Shown one piece after another: positions 53,504 to 60,105 of a stretch of 60,105 nucleotides of DNA. The notes under the pieces were generated by a model. The model saw only the letters and a program-made list of their open reading frames with translations, searched no databases and was not told where the DNA came from. How positions within the stretch are numbered: position 1 is the first letter of the stretch; the number at the start of each line of letters is the position of its first letter. The position numbers and the translations under genes are program-made. The stretch lies in assembly GCF_003097635.1 (NCBI RefSeq), contig NZ_QCZI01000019.1, forward strand, positions 1 to 60,105. The letters run 5' to 3'. This DNA is from Flavobacterium psychrotolerans. Its GTDB lineage: Bacteria; Bacteroidota; Bacteroidia; Flavobacteriales; Flavobacteriaceae.

Positions 53504-54394
53504 ATGAAGTATAGAAATTTTTTAATCGTAATTGCATTTCTTGTTGGGAGTTTTTCTTCTTTTTCGCAATCGAATTTGCTTAATGCAAAAGTTCCGGCTG
53601 AGATAGGGAAGAAGACTGCGGCTCAATTAATCTCCGATAATGACAAGCCATTACCTTACGGATACGTTCATGACAGAGATGTATTGATGGGGAAAACTAC
53701 TTGGGAAATCATTGATTTGGATGAAAGAATCAATTTTCCAATGTACTACCCAATTGATACTGCAAATATTGGTAAAGATAGAAGACCATTGTATGATGTT
53801 TTAACAAGAGCCATACGTGAAGGAAAATTAACTGAAGTTTATTCTGACAGTTATTTCAACACCAAAAAAACAATGAAAGATATTGAAGCGTCATTGTCTA
53901 AGATCGATACCACAGATGCTGGTAGAGAACAGTTTAATGCTGGTATTACTATTGATCCTCAGTATATTGTAAAAACGGATATTACGGCTATTGATGTTTC
54001 TGATTACAAAATCAAAGGATTTTGGTATTTTGATAAACGACAAAGTGAATTAAAATATCGTTTGATTGGATTGTGTCCTATTGTTCCTGATGTTTTTACT
54101 ATTGGAAAAGAAGAACAAGATTATATTGAACTTTTTTGGATTTATTTTCCTGCAGCTAGAGATATTCTGCATGATGCAAAAGCTTTTAATGATAGAAATT
54201 CTGCCATGCCAATTACATTTGACGATTTGTTGAATTCGCGTAGGTTTAATGCGGTTATCTACAAGGAAGAAAATATATTTGGTGATAGAGAAATTGCAGA
54301 GTATATGAAAGAAAATTCACAAATGCAACTTTTAGAATCCGAACGGGTTAAAGACAAAATCCGAGATTTCGAACAAGATATGTGGAATTACTAA
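53504..54394 (+). CDS. gldN: gliding motility / T9SS protein GldN
   Basis: Periplasmic ring partner of GldK. The 296 residues begin with signal peptide MKYRNFLIVIAFLVGSFSSFSQ and contain the conserved DRDVLMGKTTWEIIDLDERI near residue 55 and GFWYFDKRQSELKYRLIGLCPI near residue 173. It is the last gld gene of the operon; a strong terminator follows 20 bp after its stop. Confidence 0.97.
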   Translation: MKYRNFLIVIAFLVGSFSSFSQSNLLNAKVPAEIGKKTAAQLISDNDKPLPYGYVHDRDVLMGKTTWEIIDLDERINFPMYYPIDTANIGKDRRPLYDVLTRAIREGKLTEVYSDSYFNTKKTMKDIEASLSKIDTTDAGREQFNAGITIDPQYIVKTDITAIDVSDYKIKGFWYFDKRQSELKYRLIGLCPIVPDVFTIGKEEQDYIELFWIYFPAARDILHDAKAFNDRNSAMPITFDDLLNSRRFNAVIYKEENIFGDREIAEYMKENSQMQLLESERVKDKIRDFEQDMWNY

Positions 54395-54414
54395 TTTCAC
54401 TTTCAATAAACTTT

Positions 54415-54450
54415 AAAACTCTTATCAATTTTGGTAAGAGTTTTTTTTAT
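54415..54450 (+). terminator. terminator of the gldKLMN operon
   Basis: A perfect 10-bp stem AAAACTCTTA / TAAGAGTTTT with a 10-base loop, followed by eight T. The next gene starts only 10 bp later. Confidence 0.85.
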
Positions 54451-54459
54451 TTTTAAAAT

Positions 54460-55503
54460 ATGATTGATTACTTAATTGTTGGTTCAGGATTAGCTGGAAT
54501 TTCATTTGCGGAACAGGCTTTGCAAAATAACAAGACTGTTTTTGTAGTAGATGCCAATTTGCAAAATTCTTCTAAAATTGCCGGAGGATTATACAATCCT
54601 GTAATATTAAAAAGGTTTAGCAAATTATGGCAAGCTCAGGAACAATTAAATTTACTGAATGAGTTTTATAAAACCGTTGAGTCAAAATTGAATTCTAAGT
54701 TCGATTTCAAATTGCCTATTTTACGAAAATTTTTTTCAGTTGAAGAGCAAAATAATTGGTTTGTTGCTTCGGATAAAGAGGGGTTGTCTCAATTTCTTTC
54801 CACGACACTCATTTCTAGAACGTATAATGGTATCGATTCTCCATATGATTTCGGAGAAGTTAAGCAAACGGGCTATGTAGATGTCGCCTTATTGTTAGAA
54901 AAATACAAGGAATATTTAATTAAAAGCAATTTTTTTTTAGATGAAGTATTTGATTATAATGTATTAGAAGTTACGAATGATTGTGTTAGATATAAAGTTA
55001 TTCAAGCAAAACACATCCTCTTTGCTGAAGGTTTTGGAATGCATTCCAATCCTTATTTTAATCATTTGCCTTTGGATGGAACTAAGGGCGAGTTGTTCAT
55101 CATTAAAGCTCCGGGTTTAAATTTAGATGCAATTATAAATGCCAGTGTTTTTATTTTACCGCTTGGGAATGATTTATTTAAAGTAGGTGCGACTTACAAT
55201 TGGGAAGACAAGACGCCTATTCCAACCGAAGAAGGAAGGCAAGAATTAATCGACAGGATCAAAGAAATTCTTACCGTTGATTTTGAAATAGTATCCCATT
55301 TGGCAGGGGTTCGTCCAACGGTTAAAGATAGAAAACCCTTGCTGGGAACTCATCCAAATTTTGCAAGAATGCATATTTTAAATGGGTTAGGTACTCGTGG
55401 CGTAATGCTTGGACCCGCAATGGCAAAAGCATTGTTTGATCATATTGAATTTGGAATCCCTTTAGCAAATACCCTTGATATTTGCCGATTTGATAAAAAG
55501 TGA
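54460..55503 (+). CDS. FAD-dependent oxidoreductase (DAO family)
   Basis: A 347-residue flavoprotein of the D-amino-acid oxidase/glycine oxidase superfamily. The dinucleotide-binding motif is IVGSGLAGISFAEQAL at the N-terminus, with the acidic end in VFVVDANLQ; the C-terminal FAD motif is LNGLGTRGVMLGPAMAKAL near residue 310, and HLAGVRPTVKDRKPLLG precedes it. The substrate is unknown. It starts 10 bp after the gldN terminator. A functional tie to gliding is not supported by the sequence. Confidence 0.9.
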   Translation: MIDYLIVGSGLAGISFAEQALQNNKTVFVVDANLQNSSKIAGGLYNPVILKRFSKLWQAQEQLNLLNEFYKTVESKLNSKFDFKLPILRKFFSVEEQNNWFVASDKEGLSQFLSTTLISRTYNGIDSPYDFGEVKQTGYVDVALLLEKYKEYLIKSNFFLDEVFDYNVLEVTNDCVRYKVIQAKHILFAEGFGMHSNPYFNHLPLDGTKGELFIIKAPGLNLDAIINASVFILPLGNDLFKVGATYNWEDKTPIPTEEGRQELIDRIKEILTVDFEIVSHLAGVRPTVKDRKPLLGTHPNFARMHILNGLGTRGVMLGPAMAKALFDHIEFGIPLANTLDICRFDKK

Positions 55504-56167
55504 TGTGTTCTTCTGAAATATATAATTAACGTCTCAAATTTCGATACCTTCATTTTTTAATGTGTCATACTGAATAATATCTTCCTCAATTATACTTTTG
55601 AATAACTTCAAAATCAAAAGTGCTTTTTTTATAACAATTTGTATTGCTTTTAAATTTGTGAAATAATATAAATTCATCCTAAACTAACTTCCCTTGATTC
55701 TGGTTATTTTTGCTGGGTTGAATTTTGATTGCAATTTATTGTTTTTAAATGGTTTAGTATGGTTTTGTTTCTGGTCAATGAAATTTTGATTTACTTTCAT
55801 TGAGCTGTGTTTTTCGTGAATAATATTGGTTTAGTCTTTATATAACGATTATTGTCAAATTGAATTTTATTATTGAATCAAAATCTTTAATAACACTTCT
55901 AAATTACCGCTAGAACAATTTATTTTTTAATAATTTATTAACACTACTACGATTTCGTAACCATATTAAATTTTACACGTGTTGAACAAGCCAATATTTT
56001 AGTAATTTTAACATCAAATGCAAAAATATAATTTAATTTTACGTAATTAAAGTAGAGAATATTTGCAGTTTCATCAAAAATAAACCAAATAAATTATCAT
56101 TTTACATGATATAAATAAAGTACTTTTTTATTAACCATATTACCAAAACCAATTAACCCAAAAAATT
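55504..56167. other. 664-bp AT-rich intergenic region upstream of the amylase
   Basis: No coding frame or RNA gene recognised. One exact plus-strand -7 box, TAAATTTG, occurs at 55651-55658 but lies about 510 bp before the amylase start and has no -33 partner. Nothing convincing closer to the amylase gene. The length suggests upstream regulatory binding for a polysaccharide-responsive gene, but I cannot name a site. Confidence 0.5.
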
Positions 56168-58273
56168 ATGAATATGAAATTTATTTTAAAAAACATTCTC
56201 CTATTAGGGATGTTTATTGTTTCTCCACTGTCATCGACAGTTTCAGCACAATCAGCTGCAAACGTAAATGATATTATGATGCAAGCTTTTGGATGGGACG
56301 TCTATACCCAGACTTCCGTTTCATCAGAAGGCGGTTTGTATAACTATTTGAACAACCGTGCAGGAGGATACGCCGCAGCTGGAATTAATGTGCTTTGGAT
56401 GCCGCCACCGAGTAAATCGACAGGTGGAACAGGGTATATTCCTACTGAATTATTTAACTTTAGTCAAACTTCATACGGTACGGAGGCGCAATTAACAACG
56501 CTTTTGAATACTTTAAATTCTTCAACTCCAAAAATTCACCCGATGGCTGATATCGTTGTGAATCACAGAGGTGGATCAACTAACTGGACCGATTTTACAA
56601 ACCCGACTTGGGATTGTCACTCTATTACTAGTACAGATGAAGCAAATACAGGTACAATTACAGGGGTTAGACCATGTGGTAATCCTGACACTGGAGAAGA
56701 TTTTCCTGGAGGTAGAGATTTAGATCATACGAATGCTCAAGTACAAAGTGGAGTAAAAGAATTTTTAACTCGATTGAAAGCGCTTGGTTTTGATAGCTGG
56801 AGATGGGATGTCGCTAAAGGGTTTTCTGCCAGTTATTTTGGAGATTATATCACCGCATCATCTCCATACGCATCTGTAGGGGAGTATTGGGATGGAAATT
56901 CAGCCACTTTGAAAAGTTGGATAGACGGAACTGGGAAAAAATCAGCTGCCTTTGATTTTGCACTTTATTATAACGCATTACAACCAGCGTTTAATAGTGG
57001 TAATTATGGAGCTCTAACTGGAAATCCAGGATTGGCAGGCCAGTTTGGGTATGCTGATAAGGCGGTTACTTTTGTAGATAATCACGATACCTTTGTTAAA
57101 TCGGGTAGTTTTGTGTCTAATGATAATATCATGAAAGCATATGCTTATATACTTACACATCCTGGTATTCCATGTATATTTTTCCCTCATTATTACGGTG
57201 GGACCTATAAAAAAGATGGTGTAACGGTTGTTTACACGGCTAATGAAACGGCTATAAATAAATTAACGACGATACGAAAAACGAATGGAATTAACGCATA
57301 CAGTTCTGTAGTTGTTACAAATTCAGGTAGTTTTTATTCTGCTACTATTGATAATAAAATAGTTGTAAAAATCGGGCCAGGAAGTTATGACCCTGGAACG
57401 GGTTGGGTATTAAATGCTTTTGGTACAGATTATGCGGTTTGGTCTAAATCAGCTCTTAATTTCGCTCCAAGTGTTGCGATTACGCCTATTGGGGCTTCTT
57501 ATGTAGCTGGTACTCCGGTTGCCGTTACCATTGCTGCAACAGATGACAAAACAGGATCAACAATTTATTACACTACAGACGGTTCTACTCCTACTGCTAC
57601 TTCTGCGGTTTATACAGCTCCATTAAGTGTTTCAGCAACCACAACTGTTAAGGCGATTGCTAAAGATTCAGAAGGTTTATTTTCAGGTGTTGCTTCTCAA
57701 ACCTATACTTTTTTAACTTTGGGTAATATAACTGTAAAATTCAAACCGCCAACAGCTTGGGGAACTACAGTTTTTGTTCATCACTGGAATGCTTTGCCAG
57801 CAGCAAATTTGGTTGGATCTACTTGGCCAGGAAAAGCGATGACAGGTCCTGATACTGCGGGGTATTATTCATATACATTTAGTAATATAGCAAGTACCAA
57901 TATACTTTTCACTAAAAGTAGTACGGGTCCTCAAACTGCCGATATTACGGGAGTAAATAAAAATACATGTTATAACATGTCTAGCGGAACTCTGGTAGTG
58001 GAAGATTGTTCTACTTTAGGAACTAATGACATAGGTGCTCAGTCATCTCAAATAAAGTTATATCCAAATCCAGTTTCAGGTGCGTTTAAAATGAATGTTG
58101 AAGTGTCAGAAGTTTATATCTATGACATTGCCGGGAAAACCGTAAAACAATTCAAAGGCTCTTTCAAAACCGATGCCAATTTTGAAATTGGAAATTTGGT
58201 TAAAGGAATGTATTTTGTCAAGGCAACTACGGTTGACGGAGTGAAATCGATACAGAAGTTGATTAAAGAATAG
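56168..58273 (+). CDS. secreted multidomain alpha-amylase with T9SS sorting domain
   Basis: Starch-degrading GH13 endo-amylase, 701 residues. Domain order: signal peptide to about 28; catalytic barrel about 33-370 with region I MADIVVNHRG, region II SWRWDVAKG (nucleophile Asp), region III VGEYWDG (acid Glu) and region IV FVDNHDT; a plant/archaeal-type amylase C-domain to about 435; a chitobiase-C/Fn3-like domain (about 440-515, IYYTTDGSTPTATS); a starch-binding-like domain (about 520-615, NITVKFKPPTAWGTTVFVHH); and a T9SS type A sorting domain over the last 70 residues (IKLYPNPVSGAFKMN, ending SIQKLIKE). Secretion by T9SS is inferred. Confidence 0.94.
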   Translation: MNMKFILKNILLLGMFIVSPLSSTVSAQSAANVNDIMMQAFGWDVYTQTSVSSEGGLYNYLNNRAGGYAAAGINVLWMPPPSKSTGGTGYIPTELFNFSQTSYGTEAQLTTLLNTLNSSTPKIHPMADIVVNHRGGSTNWTDFTNPTWDCHSITSTDEANTGTITGVRPCGNPDTGEDFPGGRDLDHTNAQVQSGVKEFLTRLKALGFDSWRWDVAKGFSASYFGDYITASSPYASVGEYWDGNSATLKSWIDGTGKKSAAFDFALYYNALQPAFNSGNYGALTGNPGLAGQFGYADKAVTFVDNHDTFVKSGSFVSNDNIMKAYAYILTHPGIPCIFFPHYYGGTYKKDGVTVVYTANETAINKLTTIRKTNGINAYSSVVVTNSGSFYSATIDNKIVVKIGPGSYDPGTGWVLNAFGTDYAVWSKSALNFAPSVAITPIGASYVAGTPVAVTIAATDDKTGSTIYYTTDGSTPTATSAVYTAPLSVSATTTVKAIAKDSEGLFSGVASQTYTFLTLGNITVKFKPPTAWGTTVFVHHWNALPAANLVGSTWPGKAMTGPDTAGYYSYTFSNIASTNILFTKSSTGPQTADITGVNKNTCYNMSSGTLVVEDCSTLGTNDIGAQSSQIKLYPNPVSGAFKMNVEVSEVYIYDIAGKTVKQFKGSFKTDANFEIGNLVKGMYFVKATTVDGVKSIQKLIKE

Positions 58274-58281
58274 TAAAATAT

Positions 58282-58323
58282 AAAAAGAGGTTGTTTAAAA
58301 TTTTTAAACAACCTCTTTTTTTT
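58282..58323 (+). terminator. terminator of the amylase gene
   Basis: Arms AAAAAGAGGTTGTTTAA and TTAAACAACCTCTTTTT are perfectly complementary over 17 bp with a short AATT-type loop and end in a run of eight T. Confidence 0.85.
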
Positions 58324-58921
58324 AATAAAAATTTTGATTGATGTTCTATGGGTGGTTTTATTTGAATCTTTAAAGAAGTAAATCCATTTTCTTAATACCC
58401 TGAATTTTATTGAGTATTTAAATTATTATACGTTAATGACTTTGTTTAATATTTGAATTGATAAAATGTATAGCAGGTGGAATTGTAGGTGATGATAATA
58501 TTTATTTAAAGTCATAACATACCACACTATTATTAAGGAAATATGTATATTATAAATTAATTGCCTTTTTTTTATGATATTTGGATTTTATTTAAAATAT
58601 ATTGATATTTTTTAGATATTTGAATTTTTCAAATCATTTAACGATATAAGGGTAGAAATCACAGCTAAGAGCAATGCTGTTTTGGCGAAAGAATTTAGGT
58701 GTTTATATTTTCAACCACACTGTGATGTTTTGCTTATTATTAAGCATTTCAGTTTATTCTTGATTTTAATGTTTTAGAAGCTTTATTGATAATTTAATTT
58801 GAAAACCATTTTGTTGAAAATTTCATGTCAATTTGGAATGCAATTGCACGGAAAAAAAATATTACAATAGAGTGAAAAAAAACACCAAATAAATTTATAT
58901 ATTTTAAAATAAATATCCGAA

Positions 58922-58929
58922 TATATTTG
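58922..58929 (+). promoter_or_regulatory. -7 box for the terminal secreted repeat protein
   Basis: TATATTTG, 58 bp upstream of the ATG at 58988. No TTG at -33 spacing. Confidence 0.4.
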
Positions 58930-58987
58930 TTAATATTGCAAAAAAATAAATTAACACAACTCACAATTAATAAAAATAATGTTGCAT

Positions 58988-60105
58988 ATGAGATCATTAC
59001 GTAAAATTTTAGTTGCGCTAGTATTCCTGACGGGATTGGTGTCTTACTCGCAAGTCAATCCCTACGCTTCGGCTGTTTGGATGAAACGAACTGATGTTGG
59101 ATGTACCAAATGTGACCAGTTTTTTAATACAACAACGAATGCTGCCGGAGGATATTCGGCACAGATTAATGCTATCATGCCGGGTGGAGGTGATTGGACA
59201 ACAGACAAATTTCATGGAAGAAATTTCAGCAGTCACTTTTCCAGTTCAGGAACCTTAGTCCTTAAGGGTAGCGAAATTAAAACAATAAAAACTTCGGCGC
59301 AAAACGTTTGTGATCCAGAATTATTTTATAGGGTAAACGATGTGACTAGGTCTATTTCAGGATCTTTTGCTGGTCATCCAATATATTTTTATGCTGGATG
59401 CGGAACTCCTACAACTAATAAATATAATGACGGTAATGGTTCTTGTCTTTCAACTGGTTCAGATACTTGGCAGAAGTGGCAATTAAATAGGGTAACAGGT
59501 ACAAATACCCCGATTGGTTTAAATAGTTCAGCTGGTGTTAGTGATTTAACATTAAGGAATGAAGGGAAATACGAATTGGAAATTTATTATAGAATTGACG
59601 GGAATAATGGCGGGAATACTGGTTGTTCGGATGGGATAGGATTTATTAATGATGCTAATAGTGATGGTACAGGTGGGGATAATTATATTGCTACATTCAC
59701 TGTTTGTCCTTCATTAACTTCAAGTTCGTCAACAAATCCAACTACCTGTGGAGGGAATGGTGCTATAAATATGGTTTTGGTAGGTGTTGACGATGGTACT
59801 TATAGTGATCGATTTATATATGAAGATGCAGCTAATGTAACCCATTTTTTTACTAATGTTGTTGTAACAGCTGGTGTTGCGGTAATTAACGCACCTGCGG
59901 GAGTTTATAATAACATCAGATACCAATGGACTGCTACAGGTTGTAGTGCAACAACTAGTTTCAATGTTACTTTAACTGATCCGTCCCTGCCAAATTCTTC
60001 AATTGGTGGTCCAGACCAAACGGCATGTGCCACGTCTCCGATTGTTCAAACCTTGACTGCTACCGCTACGGCAGGTAGTGGAGAATCAGTAGTTTGGTAT
60101 AATGC
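58988..60105 (+). CDS. large secreted repeat protein / adhesin, 5' part only
   Basis: An open frame of 372 codons runs off the right edge without a stop. It starts with signal peptide MRSLRKILVALVFLTGLVSYSQ. About residues 25-245 form a Cys-containing, Gly/Asn/Ser-rich domain (VGCTKCDQFFN, FYAGCGTPTTN, CSDGIGFINDAN) of unknown type. Then come Ig/PKD-like modules of the kind found in large Bacteroidota surface proteins: CGGNGAINMVLVGVDDGTYS, RYQWTATGCSATTSFNVT, and GGPDQTACATSPIVQTLTAT at the edge. Such proteins usually end in a T9SS or gliding-associated C-terminal domain; that part is outside the window, so T9SS export is inference. Confidence 0.85.
   Translation, partial: MRSLRKILVALVFLTGLVSYSQVNPYASAVWMKRTDVGCTKCDQFFNTTTNAAGGYSAQINAIMPGGGDWTTDKFHGRNFSSHFSSSGTLVLKGSEIKTIKTSAQNVCDPELFYRVNDVTRSISGSFAGHPIYFYAGCGTPTTNKYNDGNGSCLSTGSDTWQKWQLNRVTGTNTPIGLNSSAGVSDLTLRNEGKYELEIYYRIDGNNGGNTGCSDGIGFINDANSDGTGGDNYIATFTVCPSLTSSSSTNPTTCGGNGAINMVLVGVDDGTYSDRFIYEDAANVTHFFTNVVVTAGVAVINAPAGVYNNIRYQWTATGCSATTSFNVTLTDPSLPNSSIGGPDQTACATSPIVQTLTATATAGSGESVVWYN

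Larger units (their letters stand above)
58274..58987. other. 714-bp AT-rich intergenic region
   Basis: Beyond the amylase terminator and a -7 box near the right end I see no coding frame or RNA gene. It contains several short AT-rich palindromes (TTTGAA-TTT-TTCAAA near 58620, TGCAATTGCA at 58839-58848), which are expected by chance in such DNA. Confidence 0.5.

Noticed and set aside
55651..55658. TAAATTTG as amylase promoter
   Set aside because: It is an exact -7 box but over 500 bp from the gene, with no -33 partner; chance matches are expected in this AT-rich DNA.
58600..58850. Several short palindromes between the amylase and the adhesin gene
   Set aside because: Each is 10-15 bp of A/T-rich sequence with no spacing relation to a promoter.
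1..60105. Mobile elements, CRISPR arrays, tRNA or rRNA genes
   Set aside because: I read the intergenic regions on both strands and found no transposase, direct-repeat array, terminal inverted repeats, or TPsiC-like tRNA arms.

Overview
The window looks like a chromosomal segment of a gliding Bacteroidota bacterium, most likely Flavobacterium or a close relative. Support: AT-rich DNA, the complete gldKLMN gliding/type IX secretion (T9SS) cluster, a T9SS plug protein, several secreted proteins with T9SS C-terminal sorting domains, a mevalonate-pathway HMG-CoA reductase, and many promoters with the Bacteroidota -7 box TAnnTTTG. I saw no rRNA, tRNA, CRISPR array, insertion sequence or prophage. 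Nearly all of it is ordinary core genome with tight operons.

Layout. 1-2.5 kb: isoprenoid genes (GHMP kinase, HMG-CoA reductase), minus strand. 2.6-10.3 kb: a peptide-utilisation operon on the plus strand (dipeptidyl peptidase IV, three tandem POT peptide transporters, a secreted thioredoxin-like protein). 10.3-15.3 kb, minus: comEC, an NlpC/P60 lipoprotein, lpxB, a small membrane protein and surE. 15.5-18.6 kb, plus: a Prc-type protease and a secreted nuclease. 18.6-25.7 kb, minus: rodA, mrdA, mreD, mreC, mreB (cell elongation machinery), then purH. 25.9-29.7 kb: an ABC permease, a T9SS-secreted M23 peptidase and fabD. 29.9-32.5 kb: a compact stress-like locus (YceI; pirin, YjdJ-type GNAT, YjdI-type Fe-S protein) beside a Crp/Fnr-family regulator. 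32.6-45.6 kb: housekeeping genes (aminotransferase, desaturase, rsmG, pruA, apaG, T9SS plug, methyltransferase, map, acetyl-CoA hydrolase/transferase, gpmI) and one T9SS cargo protein of unknown function. 45.8-55.5 kb, plus: topA, an arginase-fold protein that has lost most metal ligands, gldK, gldL, gldM, gldN and a FAD oxidoreductase. 55.5-60.1 kb: two AT-rich intergenic stretches, a multidomain secreted alpha-amylase, and the 5' part of a large secreted repeat protein that runs off the right edge.

The most interesting signal is a matched pair of promoters upstream of the YceI gene and of the pirin operon. Each has an identical -7 box TAAATTTG and an identical 16-bp near-palindrome, CTTAACCTAGATTAAG, at exactly the same spacing (22 bp from the -7 box, centre about position -41). 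That is the classic class II activator position for Crp/Fnr proteins, and a Crp/Fnr-family gene lies next door. I infer a small local regulon with an operator I do not recognise as described.

Other regulatory layering: a perfect 14-bp palindrome at the expected fabD start site, a terminator hairpin built into the last codons of comEC, and a promoter whose -33 element lies inside the fabD terminator. T9SS machinery (gldKLMN, plug) and several likely T9SS substrates (M23 peptidase, unknown cargo, amylase, possibly the terminal adhesin) share the window.
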